Source of the DNA: Chamaecyparis obtusa
Taxonomy: Eukaryota; Streptophyta; Pinopsida; Cupressales; Cupressaceae
Direction: 5' to 3'
Length of the DNA: 64,000 nucleotides
NCBI GenBank assembly: GCA_027943335.1
Contig: BSBK01005146.1
Coordinates: 774,001-838,000 of the forward strand
Below the pieces are notes generated by a model that did not search any database, had not been told where the DNA came from, and was given only the letters and a program-made list of their open reading frames with translations. Of this stretch, positions 12,518 to 23,408 are shown piece after piece. Numbering within the stretch: position 1 is the stretch's first letter; every line of letters begins with the position of its first letter. Made by a program: the position numbers and the translations under genes.

Positions 12518-13700
12518 TGTAGACACCAACATTTTTCCTAACATGATCACAATTACCCTTATCCTAGCCAATTGAATAATGTTCACCATTTATTAAATAA
12601 TCCTTATCTTATCCCTAATTAAATAAATTTACATTTATTTAATGAAAATCTGACCTCTATCCTATTCTTGATTAAATAAATTTACATTTATTTAATTTTA
12701 TCCTTTCCTATTTCCTAGAGTTTAATTAATTCCTAAATTAATTAAACTAACCTAGCCCATTTTCTCTAATCTATTTGTACCTTAACCCATCATTTAATTA
12801 AGTAAAAGACTTAGTTTACTTAATTAATCCTTTTTCTCCCACTTAGAATTAAATATTACATTTAATTCTATTTGAGAACATGGATCCAAACTTTAACCCT
12901 CACCTAACCTCACTTTCCTAACCTAATCCATCCTTCTAACGCACTTGCCCATTAATTAATCTTACCCTCCCACATAATCACTCCATAATCATTTGTACAG
13001 TCCTAATCAAGGATTAACAAACCCAAGTCAAATGTGACTCTTACACACTATTAGAAAGCCTTACACAATCTTACACCTTTTCCCCCCTTTACATGTGAAC
13101 TTAACCTTGAGCCATCAATTTCCAAAGTTTCTCACACGTGTGCGCAAACTTGGTCATCTTAGCCTCTTACACCTTTTGACCTTTATCATTGAGCCATCAC
13201 TTTCCAATGTTTCTCACACATGTGTGAGAAACCTTGGTCATCCCACCCTCTTACACAGTGTCATTGACCCATCACTTTTAAAGGTTTATCACATGTGTAA
13301 GAATCTCTTACCTTTTTGAATGGTCAAATCTTATCCACCTGGCCTCCACATGACATCTACATAATTGATCCTATGAAATCCCATCCCTTCATATAAATTT
13401 GAATCCCAAATGTCCATTTCCCTCAAATTCCAAAAAATTGAGAGCTTTCCTCCTCATTTCCATAACCATCTTTCATACATTGTTATGTTGCAGGATTGTT
13501 AGAAATCACATATCCTCAACTACAACAAGTCATCTACACTTTGTTATCATTTTGGGAGGTTTGCATTGTTTTTGTGTTGAGTAGTTAAGTTTCTTTCTTA
13601 TTTTTATTTCAACACATTTGCATGCTTAATTCCATTATCTTTTGAGGTGTATGTGATAATGTAGGAATTAGTATAGTTAGTTATGCTTATTTATTAGTTG
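12518..13700 (+). repeat. Gypsy-type LTR F, truncated at its 3' end
   Basis: It starts with TGTAGACACC after a polypurine tract and enters an AT-rich zone full of ttaattaa and atttaattaa words (12580-12960). That composition is shared with LTRs H and G. A TATA-like catataaat near 13390 could be its promoter. It holds the palindromic tandem repeats at 13105-13325. The right end merges into the truncated LTR of Copia element C around 13700, so the exact break is not defined. Confidence 0.55.
13105..13325 (+). repeat. Three tandem units with a central CACANGTG palindrome in LTR F
   Basis: Three units of 60-85 bases share the order gagccatcactttccaa, a palindrome, then cttggtcatc and ctcttacac. 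The middle copy holds a perfect 22-base palindrome at 13210-13231, with core ttctcacacatgtgtgagaa. The first copy has the G-box-like cacacgtgtg, and the third is decayed. Their position in U3, upstream of the TATA-like box, suggests a promoter or enhancer array. Confidence 0.7.
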
Positions 13701-13717
13701 CACTTTTACATATTACA

Positions 13718-14272
13718 TGTGAGAAGGCATGCAAGAGTATTCATATGTGCATGGATGATGTATTGATGATTGTGTGAAGAGGTATGAGTGGAATTTATAA
13801 TTGAGGAAAAGATTTGTCGTACTTCATCAGAGCTATTTGACATATTAGAGATGCTCTTAGAGAGCTCATAAATTAGTGGATTGTTGTCTATAGTGAATTG
13901 TTGTCCATAATGAATTATTGTCCATTCAGGGTTGTAGCCCTTGTAGTAATTCTCAAGGTTGTTTCCCTCAGTTGTATTTGAGTAGTGAGCTCTAGGTAGT
14001 GTTTTTAAATGTATGTGCATTCCCCTTTGTATTATTCCTAACATGGTACACATCTTTAACCAAGTACATCATCTAGTGGGTTTGATCCCCACCATGGTTT
14101 TTCCCCTAAAAGGGTTTCCATGCAAAACAATATTGGTGTTATGTATTCATGTGTTTTGTTGATCGATACTTTCATATTTGAGGATTAAAGGTTTAAGTTT
14201 TTAAAAAGTTTTGGTTTTTGGGCACAAATGATTCACCCCCCTCTCAATTGTGTGCTTCCTTGATTCTAATTT
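13718..14272 (+). repeat. 5' LTR of element C, left part missing
   Basis: It aligns with 53300-53854 from gtgagaaggcatg through the R-U5 block (gatccccaccatggtttttc) to ccttgattctaa. Upstream of about 13718 the similarity to the 3' LTR stops, so roughly the first kilobase is lost. The adjoining primer site (14273-14288) is badly decayed: only tattagagctaag resembles tggtatcagagc. Confidence 0.8.
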
Positions 14273-14327
14273 TTTTTATTAGAGCTAAGTCTTCTTTAGG
14301 AAGCCTAATTACTTGAGGAGATCCAAA

Positions 14328-15640
14328 ATGGTAGTGTATAAGAAGGAAAATCCTATATTTGAAGGAAAAAACTATGCAATATGGAAACGTTAGATGAAGA
14401 CTCATTTGAGATGCATTAGACAAGACTACTACACTATCACTAAGAATTCCTATAATCCTCATGCAAATATTTCTTCTACTAGTGCTGATGAGAAGAATAA
14501 ATTTGAATACAACATCAGAGATAAGGAATCTTTTATAAGTGCCTTGTCTGAGACAAAATCTAAAAATGTCATGGAATTGGAGACTCCTCATGAAATATGG
14601 ACACAATTGGAAACCTTGCATGAAGGAGATGTCTATGTGAAGCACGCCAAGCTAAAAAGTATGAAAGAGAAATATGAATCCTTGAAGATGAGTGAGGATG
14701 AGAACATCACTTCTTAAATTCAAAAGATAAATGAATTTATTTGTGGGATCAAATGTGCTAGTGGGAAATTGGATGAAGATGTGATTATTTCAAAGGCACT
14801 TAGATCCTTGCTTCCTACTTATGATAACAAGGTTTCTTATATTGAAGAAATCAAGAACTTAACTAGTGTGAAAAGATATACATTAGTTGGTAAGTTGTCT
14901 TCTTTTAAAATGAGTAAATTTGGTGATAATCTTCCTAAGGTTGAATCTACACTTAAAGCTAGTGTTTCTAAGGATAAGAAAAGGTATGACCCTAGTGAAA
15001 GTTCATCTAAGATTGGATCTAGATATGATAAGGGATGAGAAGAGATTGAAGATGAGGAAACAAATATTTAATAACTCAAAGCCTTGATTGCTAGGAGAGT
15101 TCCTAAGGGAGCTTTTAATTATGAAGGAAAATTGCCTTTGAAATATTTTTCATGTAACAAGATTGGTGATTTTGAATCTAGATGTCATGAGAGAGTTCCT
15201 AAGCATAAGACAAAGAATTTCATTCCTAAATATCATAAGTGCTACCTTTTTTCTGAGGAAGGTGGGACAAATGATGAATCAAAGAAATAACCTAAGACAA
15301 ATGATGAATGTGGATTAATTTCTATCTAAGAAGAAGATCGTGTCTTGAATAAGGAGAAAGCCTTGGTTTCACATGTTGATGAGAAAGATGAATGGGTTAT
15401 TGAGATTGGTTTTTTACATCAGATGACATGTCACAAAATAAATTTTGTTAGTTTGGAAAGGTATGATGGTGGTGTAGTCATATTTGGGGATAACACTCCT
15501 TGTATGATCCGAGGAACTGGCCCTATTATTCTTGATGGTAAGAATAAAACAAATGATGTCTTATATTTTGAAGTACTAAAGCATAAACAATTAAGTGTTG
15601 GAAAACTATTTGACAAGGGATATGATTTATGATTCAAGGT
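14328..15640 (+). pseudogene. Element C gag and protease region
   Basis: A single frame from ATG 14328 to about 15630 is broken by several stops. The N-terminal part, beginning with the pattern NPIFEGKNYAIWK, is a Copia Gag (UBN2-like) domain, with HEIWTQLETLHEG further on. A zinc knuckle follows at about 15148-15190 (YFSCNKIGDFESRC), in which the first Cys has become Tyr and the His has become Asp. The protease segment (15345-15632) keeps the context FGDNTPCMIRGTGPI. Its catalytic DSG triplet is no longer readable: the region that should contain it reads EIGFLHQM. The first stop falls at a Copia-conserved glutamine position (WKxQM). Confidence 0.8.
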
Positions 15641-17029
15641 TCGAAAGTGAAAAATTGTTGGAAGTTCAGGTACTAAAATTGCATTAGGTACAAGGACTAA
15701 AGGAAATATTTTTCATTTGAATAGTGTTGAAAGAAGATGTTTGATTGTTCAAATTGATAAGAGTTGGTTATGGCATAAGAGGTTGTGTTATATAAATTTT
15801 GATAACATTGTGAAGATCATTTCTACTCAAGTATTTAGATATCTACCTAAATTGTTGAAGCCTACTAATGTTATGTGTAAGGAACATTAGATGGGTAAGC
15901 AAACTAGATCTACATTCAAGAGAAAAACAAAATTTTCAATGGTTTGTTAGATCTCATGCATACTAATTTATGTGGTCCATCTAGAACTAAGAGTTATTAT
16001 GGTGAAAGGTATTTCATACTATTTGTTAATAACTACTCAAGGATGATGTGGGTTATTTTTATATAGGAAAAATCTGAAGCATTGGACAAGTTCAAAATAT
16101 TTTAGGCTATGGTTGAGATAGAAACATGTTTGAAGCTGAAATGTCTGAAATATGACCATGGTGGTGAATTCACATCTGGTGAGTTTAATACTTTTTGTGA
16201 AGAGTATGGGATAAGAAGATAAGCATCTGATCTGAGAAATCTACAACATAATAGTATAATAGAAAGAAGGAATCAAACTATCCTAGACAATGCTAGGACT
16301 ATGATGATTAAAGGGAATGTTCTGTAGATCTATTGGAGAGAGGTAGTTGGGACTATAGTATACACATTTAACTAGGTACAAATTAAGAATAGAGGTGGTA
16401 AGAACCCTTATGAGCTTTGGTATGGTAATACTCCTACTATAAAATACTTCAATTTTTTTGGAAGAAAATACTATATGAAGAGAGATGAAGATTTAGGTAA
16501 GTTTGATCATAGAAGTGATGAAGGTATCTTTCTTGGTCATTCTAATAAAAGTAAAGCATACAAATGTTATAATAAGAGACTGAGAAAGATTTTTGAGAGT
16601 GCTAATGTTAGAGTTGATGAAAGTAATCAGAGACAAGCCATATTTTATGAGTATAATTTAGATGATGAGGATATCCATACAAATCAGGGTATACAAAATC
16701 CATCACATCACCAATTGTACATTGTTCCTAGAATTCATGATAATGATGATGAAGAAGATCAAGAATCAGGGATTCATACAAATCCTATGATTAAAAGGTA
16801 TGTAAGATTACATTATTATGATAATCAGATAATATGTGACATAGATAAAGGTTTTCTAACAAGAAGAAGGTTAGGACAAAATAGAGAAAAGATTTATTTG
16901 ATTTCAAAGATTGAACCTAAAAATATAAATGAAGCATGTAATGATGAACCATGAGTGAAAGATATGGAAGAAGAGTCAGATCAAATTGGGAAAAATAAGA
17001 TAGATTCATATTCCCATACCTTTGAACAA
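15641..17029 (+). pseudogene. Element C integrase region
   Basis: Frameshifted Copia integrase. I read the gag-pre-integrase remnant, then HTNLCGPSRTKSYYGERYF (the first catalytic Asp has become Asn), LFVNNYSRMMW, DHGGEFTSGEF for the second Asp, and NSIIERRNQTILDNART for the catalytic Glu. The frame 16475-16954 gives the integrase C-terminal context FDHRSDEGIFLGHSNKSKAYK, followed by an acidic spacer toward the reverse transcriptase. Loss of the first Asp and the many stops show that it is dead. Confidence 0.8.
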
Positions 17030-17307
17030 AAATGTGATTGGTACTAAATCGGTCTTCAGAAACAAGATGAATGAAGATGGTGAGGTTGTAAGGAACAAAG
17101 CTAGACTTGTTTGCAAAGGGTACTCATAAATGGAAGGTATAGATTTTGAGGAGACCTTTTCTCTTGTTGCTAGAATTGAAACTATTAGGTTATTTATTGT
17201 ATATGCTACTTATAAAGATTTAAAATTATATCAAATGGATGTCAAGTTTGCATTCTTGAATGGTGAGTTAGAAGAAATTTATGTTGAGAAGCTTGATGGA
17301 TTTCCTT
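17030..17307 (+). pseudogene. Element C reverse transcriptase, N-terminal part
   Basis: Copia RVT_2 sequence is readable: [20 protein letters not shown], then [19 protein letters not shown] and [20 protein letters not shown]. It stops abruptly at GFP where element B begins, and the remainder is found at 34034 after B. Stops are TAG at glutamine positions, for example in KGYSQ. Confidence 0.85.
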
Positions 17308-18492
17308 TGTTATCTCTATTGAGAATTAATTATTGTCATTAGTATCAAAGGTTATCAAAGACATCAGTCAGTTACATAGATGAAGTTAGTCGGTAACTAT
17401 AAGCAAAACATGCTAGTTGGTTAAGTCTATACACCGAGCATCAGACAGTTTACCAAGCATCAGCAGACACCGATACCGAGAGATAGTAAACAATGAGTAG
17501 TTTATACAATTTTTACTGAGGATAACAAGAAACAACATAGTATTTTGGAATGGCACATTCTTCTATGCAAATGGTTACAAGAAATCAGAAAATGTTTTAC
17601 CAAGATCAAGGATCTTTTATTGTTGAGATGCGATGGAGATCTTATGTAATAGTTTGATCTAGGTTATTTTTGTACACCATAGATCTTAGGGTTTTGTCTA
17701 AGATTTGTAAACCTAATTTTGTATAAGCGGCATAATGTTGTATGCTATATATTTGTATGTTTACATCATTTTTGGTGTGAACTGATGTATGAGAAAAATA
17801 AGCACTTGAAGCACTAGCCAACCTTCAAGATTATCAGTTGACAGAGAAGATCAATATTCAGAGGAAATCAGATTAAGCATAATCAGAGTAGGCTAACCGA
17901 GTAGTTCAGAGCAGAGATTCATCACAGTAAAGGTGATACTTTATTGATCTATATCAGACAATTAAGTTGTCATTAGCAGATAGATACCTATTTATTTCTA
18001 ATCATTGTAATAGAGTTTTGTAAAATCTCTTAACAGAGTAGACTTGACAATCTTTTGTAAATCTCTTAACCGAGTGCACACTCAAGTAGTGTTTCTAAAA
18101 TCCTATAACTAGGTAGATCTAGCTAATATAATATGTTACTCCTAATAGGGTAAGATCACTAGAAGTGATAAAAAATTGTAGCCCTAACAGACAAACCTTT
18201 TCTATCTGTAGTAGTGAAGAATTTGTGGGTGTCATCCCCACCATGGTTTTTACCTTCTAACAAGGGTTTCTGCATTACCAAAATACTTGTGTTATGGGAC
18301 TATTATATTGTTGATTTCATGTTGTTTACTTTATCAAGTTGAATGGATGAATGATACATGTATTAGATACAAGTTATTTTGCAAGGTTACTACTATTTAC
18401 TATTGTAGATATGAAAGGTTGATGTGTTAAAGTTTTTGTGGGCACTATTTCACCCCTCCCCTCTCAGTACCCTATCTCTCCTAATTCCAACA
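17308..18492 (+). repeat. 5' LTR of element B
   Basis: It starts TGTTATCTCT, ends CCAACA, and pairs with 31536-32362 plus 33655-34033. A TATA-like gctatatatttg lies near 17745. The R-U5 part holds gtcatccccaccatggtttt and the cytosine-rich tract, both shared with the other Copia-type LTRs. Confidence 0.9.
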
Positions 18493-18494
18493 AT

Positions 18495-18506
18495 TGGTAT
18501 CAGAGC
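18495..18506 (+). other. Primer binding site of element B (tRNA-iMet type)
   Basis: The sequence tggtatcagagc stands two bases after the LTR end. It is the same primer site as in A and D. Confidence 0.9.
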
Positions 18507-18556
18507 ATAGTTCTCTTATTGGACAATTTAACCGCCGAAGGGTAAAGATCTAATTC

Positions 18557-19960
18557 ATGGAGAGGTATAAGCTAGATAAGTCTATTGAGAATCAAAAAAA
18601 TTAGATGTAGATGTTTGTTGAATAGTATAAGCAAGCCAAGGAAGGACTGAAGAAATTATTGGTTGAAAGAAAGAACCTAGCTCTTTTGCAAAATGAGATT
18701 GGCTACCATGAAGAAGAAATTGATGATATATTTGATCATATTGGATCTAGCTTTGGAAGTGTTTCTGATGGATTTGAAAGCATGATCTCTGATTTGTTTG
18801 AGAAGAATCAACATTTAACCGAACAAGTAAAAGCACTGTAAATCGGTCAAGAATCTCAGATGGTAAGAATGGTTAAAATAATGAACAATGCTAAATAGGC
18901 TGAGCAAGAAAGGAATCTAGCTATTGAAGACCGAAGATAGACAACTGAACAACTACAAGCTAAAGAGAGTGAGATACAAAGACTCACTGATCGTCACTTT
19001 CAAATATCTAATTAGATGATGACTGTGAATAAAGAAGTAAACTGAGTGAATGGAGAATTGTTTAGAAGAATTGAAGATGTTGCAATACTCAGAGAAGAGA
19101 ATGAAAAAATGAGAAATGAAATAAAGACACAAAAAAAACATAATGAGATGATGAGGCTAGCTGAGAACAATTCCAAGAAGATTGATGATTTTTTGATTAA
19201 TCAAAGGAGATTTGGAAGTAGAGCTGGATTAGGCTATACTAGTGAAGGAGAATCATCACAACAAGATGAACAAGTCAACAAAAATCAAAATTAGAAACCT
19301 AAAGTGCTGACATGTTATCACTATGGCAAACTGGGACATACATCTAATGTGTGTAGAAGAAAAGCTCAAGGTAAACCTCCTATCACTCCTAAGTTCAATG
19401 GTTATTGCTATAATTGTGGTAAGTATGGTCACCAAGCTTATGAGTGTAGAGCTAAAAAGAATGATATTTCTAACAATACTACTGTGGAGAAAATATGCTA
19501 TACTTGTAATAAACATGGACACACTACATGAGAGTGTAAGGCTAAGATGAAACAAGTATGGACTTCTAAGCAAAAGATATAATGCAAGCCATATCAACCG
19601 AAGAGAAAAGGTAATTCTTATGTTTTGGATTATAACACATGGGCTAACTATGTTGCATGTGGTATATATGGGCACATCACAGAAAATTGTAACAGGAAAA
19701 GATGGGTTGGACAATCAAGAAGCTGGATAAGCACTGGAATGGTATGCATGCATTGTCATAAGGTCGGTCATTTAAGCAAGGACTACAGAGACCGAGCACT
19801 AGAAGAAGGTCATGTATTTGAGAGTGGAAACACTATAGTAGATATCATGAGAATAAGGAATAGCATGTGGATGAAGGTATCTAATGAGAATGTAGAGTCA
19901 AGTAATGCTGTCAGTGAAACCTCATCCATTGGATTGGGTGTCATCGGTACCTCCACTTAG
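18557..19960 (+). pseudogene. Element B ORF1: coiled-coil plus five-zinc-knuckle (Gag-like) protein
   Basis: One frame of 468 codons runs from ATG 18557 with about ten stops but no frameshift. The N-terminal 240 residues are heptad-rich coiled coil (ENEKMRNEIKTQKKHNEMM is typical). Five zinc knuckles follow from 19313: CYHYGKLGHTSNVC, CYNCGKYGHQAYEC, CYTCNKHGHTT-stop-EC, YVACGIYGHITENC and CMHCHKVGHLSKDY. Only the second is fully intact, and the losses are mostly Cys to Tyr. The tail is short and polar. Gag-like RNA packaging is the inferred role, since CCHC knuckles are nucleocapsid features. The protein lacks a UBN2 domain, unlike Copia elements A and C beside it. Confidence 0.8.
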
Positions 19961-20514
19961 TTTGATATATGTATGTATGGGATTGACATTTCAAAATGAT
20001 CACATTTTACATATAGTTCTTTATATATGATGGGCACATACCAAATCTGCATGAATGAAGATGCATTATGGTTTATATATTTTGAGCTAACAAAGTTTCA
20101 CAGTTGGTAAAATTTAGACCGAGCGTTGGTTACCCGTCGGTAATCACTATTCAAGGTTAATAGAATAATAGTATCAACTGAGAAAATAAGTCTTGTGTTA
20201 ACTGAACTAATGAAAGATTGAAGCTGTCACCGAGCTAACAGTTATCATGAACCAAAAAGTAGGTCAGGCATTTATTGCATAAAGTTTTGAGTGGGAATAT
20301 CAAAAATTCTATAAATACATGGAAGATAGAGTTCATTTTTCACATTGTAAATTTTGGAGAGCTAAGATTTCACAGAGTAAGTTTGAGCAAGAATCTTTCA
20401 TGCAAATTCAAGCAGTTGCAGATCAAACCGAGCACACTCTTCAATACATTTCGAGTAAGTTGAAACCCTACTGAGCATATTTCTCATAACTTACCAAAAA
20501 CCTAGTTTGTTGAA
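19961..20514 (+). promoter_or_regulatory. Spacer between B ORF1 and ORF2 with a possible internal promoter
   Basis: No reading frame is supported here. A TATA-like ctataaata at 20309-20317 lies about 200 bases upstream of the ORF2 ATG at 20515. A donor-like gagtaagttg occurs near 20454 in the would-be leader. This suggests that ORF2 could be transcribed separately from the LTR transcript. It is inference from short motifs only. Confidence 0.35.
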
Positions 20515-23403
20515 ATGGTATCTACTGCAAGTTCTTCTAAAGTTGTGGATGAAGAAGTTAATTTAATAGTGTCAGCAAGTTACAAGGAACCACCTTATAA
20601 GTTACACCTTGAAGTTGCCTCAAAAATGGATATAGCGGGTGCTTTTTCAAGAATCCCACCTAGGGTTTTGTTGACAAAAGACATATGATCATACATACAT
20701 TGTAAAATTAGAGAAATTGGAGATTTTGATATGTATGTTGCATTTCAGGCACTTTGTAATGAGAAAATGGAACTGAAACCAGAGCACAAATTGATTGAGA
20801 CACTTGGTCTTACTCATGCCCTAGATTTTCCAAAGAATTTTAAGAATGAATGGATTAGGGTTGTGTTGAGTCACTATCATGAGGGCACATTCTAGCTAGA
20901 AAGATCGATCAAGATCACAAAAAGAATGATTAGCAGGGTTACTAGTTACTTTACTACCGATAAAGCCAAAGTATTTAGAAGCTCATCCCAAGCTGATGTT
21001 GAAAAGAACACTAGTGTAACATGGGATGAAAGAGCACTAAAAATTTCAACAATTGTGGATCCTAAAGTTAAGTTCACAGTACACGTCATTGGGTATAAGA
21101 TATTTTAGTTAAGGAAATCAAATAATGTACCCTATAGCATAGTCGACATGGCTCATAAATTGATAAAGAAGGGTCATCAGATTGACCTATCTGAGCTACT
21201 ACTAAGATAGGTTGAGGAAAACATGAAGACAATCAGGACATAGAAGTCCAATACCTATAAGTTTGGAGCACTCCTAGTATGTTTATTTTTCTATCTCCAA
21301 AAATTATTTCCCTTTGTCGGTCACACTGAATGGATAGATGATACATTGATCACTTCACAAATATTTGATATTATGAAAGGTGTGGGAGATAATGCTAAAA
21401 ATGTAATAAATAGTTATTTTGAAGATTTCAAAGTGAAGATAAATTTAAGAAGTAGAATTCTTGATGAATTGGTCAAAAAATATGTGATGGATATTTGTTT
21501 CTTAGTGAACACTAACCACACTATGATAAAAGTTGCAGAACCAAGGATAAAGTGGCTAGCACCTATGGGATATGAAATGGATTATGATTTCAATTTGAAA
21601 TATATTAAGGCACCACTAGCATTACCGAAGGACCCTAAGGATGCAAGGTTTGGAACCTTTGAGGAAGCTAAGTCAAGAATAAAAATTAATCTAGTCATCG
21701 GTAAAATGACAAGGAAATCAAAGAAAATGAAGAAAGTTTTAACTAAGCACTTTGGAGATGCATCAGACTCATCTGAGGAGTCATTAGTTGAACCTACAAC
21801 TGAAGGTTAGTTGATGTTGGCTGAAAAACCATATGATAGTGAGGAGACTAAATATGAAAAAGAAAAAAAAGCTACACCGGTTCCTCCTACTAAAGCTCTA
21901 AGGAAGAGGCAGCTACCGGTGCAAAAAGGTGCATGCACAAGGTCATCAATTGGAGCTTCACCACTGAAGAAGAAGGTAGCAGTAAAGGTAACAAAAAGAA
22001 AGGCTGCCACACCAAAAAAGACCTATGTTAAGAAAGGACCAAAGAAGGCAGCAGAACCACTAAAGAAAAGGAGAAAATTGATAAGAAACAAAGAAGACCT
22101 TGAGGATGATGAAGATGACAACAATCAATTCAAGGTTGTTAGTAATAAGGATAGGTCAATTGATGAGATTTCTAAAGATATAATTTAGAATGGAAATCTT
22201 GCAGATCTAGAACTCAATAAGTTTGATAGTATGTCAAATGAACACCAAAACAAAATTGAGGAAGCCATCATCCAAATGATGATTTGCTTCAAATGAGTTC
22301 CATTAGAGTTTGAATTATCGCTACCCAAGACATTAGAGGACTGAATAAATCAAAAGTGGTCATATGCCTTGGACACCAAGAAGAGGATGAGGGAACAAGC
22401 CCTTGTAGTGATTGCACCAGATTTATCTCTTGATGAGATTAAAGAGCTTATGGATACTTATGTGCAGAGATTCAGTGTGAAGCACCAGGTGATGCAAATA
22501 ATAGATGAGAATCTAGCAGATCTTGATGAGTCTAGTTAACTTATCTGGAGTTCACTTTTAGCTGTCAGAGAGCATAATGAGAAATTTTCATTTTAAAATT
22601 TATCTAAAAAGAGATAGAATTCAAAAGTTAAAGGAATATTTATTGAGGATAATGTAGCAAAGAAGAATAAAGAGTCAAAGGTATCCCTTACTGAGGTAAT
22701 TGATACAACAATTGGTCAAGAAATTAAGAATAGTTCATAGGATGCACTGAATCTAGAAGTGATTCAAATTGCAGATACAAATGGCAAGGATGTACTCATT
22801 GAGGACATAAAAAATGATGATCCTGATGATAGGGATGATGTTGATGATATAAATAATGCACAAGACAACACATAGGATGAAGCACAAGTTACTGAGTGTG
22901 CATTTTCATCACTACCAAGTGAGCTTCTTGTACTTGTTGAGGCCGTAGAGATTTTATCCTAGGAAAAACCTGAAGGATCAATCCCCCAGCAACCACAAGA
23001 CACAATAGGGGAACCGAGCAATGAACCTCCTACAGAGACAAACAAGCCTGATGGAAAAGAGGTTGATAAATCAGAAACTGAAGGAAAAGAGGCTAATAAA
23101 ATAGAAATGAAGGCATAAGAAGAGCCTAAGGAAATTAAGGACACCCCACCTAATACCACATCTAAGGCTCCACCTCATTCAACTGACACACAAGTTACTA
23201 AGGAGCAGAAGATGGAAGATAGTGTGTCTACTGGGAAGAACACTCTGAGGGCAGAAGATAAAGCTATTTGTCACTATTGTCAAGAATTCACCACTTGCAC
23301 TGGAGAAGAAGAAGAAGAAGAAAGGAAAAGGGCTAGTCACTCTAGATGAAGTCATTGTGATACCTGACTATCACCTGAGGACCCTTAGCCCTGACAAATT
23401 AAA
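20515..23403 (+). pseudogene. Element B ORF2, first part: large protein of unknown function
   Basis: A single frame from ATG 20515 stays in register to about 23290, broken only by stops. Near 23290 a GAA run causes a shift to the frame reading KGLVTLDEVIVIPDYHL. The order is a globular N-terminal part (20515-21340); a core with EPRIKWLAPMGYEM then ALPKDPKD (about 21440-21660); a strongly basic Lys/Pro part (21850-22120) resembling nuclear-localisation sequence; and an acidic, Gln/Asn-containing part (22190-23100). It is homologous in order and core to D ORF2. I cannot assign a function. It ends where element A inserted and continues at 30541. Confidence 0.7.
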
Positions 23404-23408
23404 AAAAT
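23404..23408. repeat. Target site duplication of element A, left copy (aaaat)
   Basis: The bases aaaat precede the LTR start at 23409 and recur at 30541-30545 directly after the 3' LTR. This confirms A as one insertion into B ORF2. Confidence 0.85.

Noticed and set aside
13706..14053. 115-codon minus-strand frame
   Set aside because: It lies wholly in the 5' LTR of C in antisense. The same region in the 3' LTR is not open in this frame.
14244..14645. 133-codon minus-strand frame
   Set aside because: Antisense of the Copia gag of element C; the plus strand shows the real domain.
19256..19714. 152-codon minus-strand frame
   Set aside because: Antisense shadow of the zinc-knuckle array of B ORF1.
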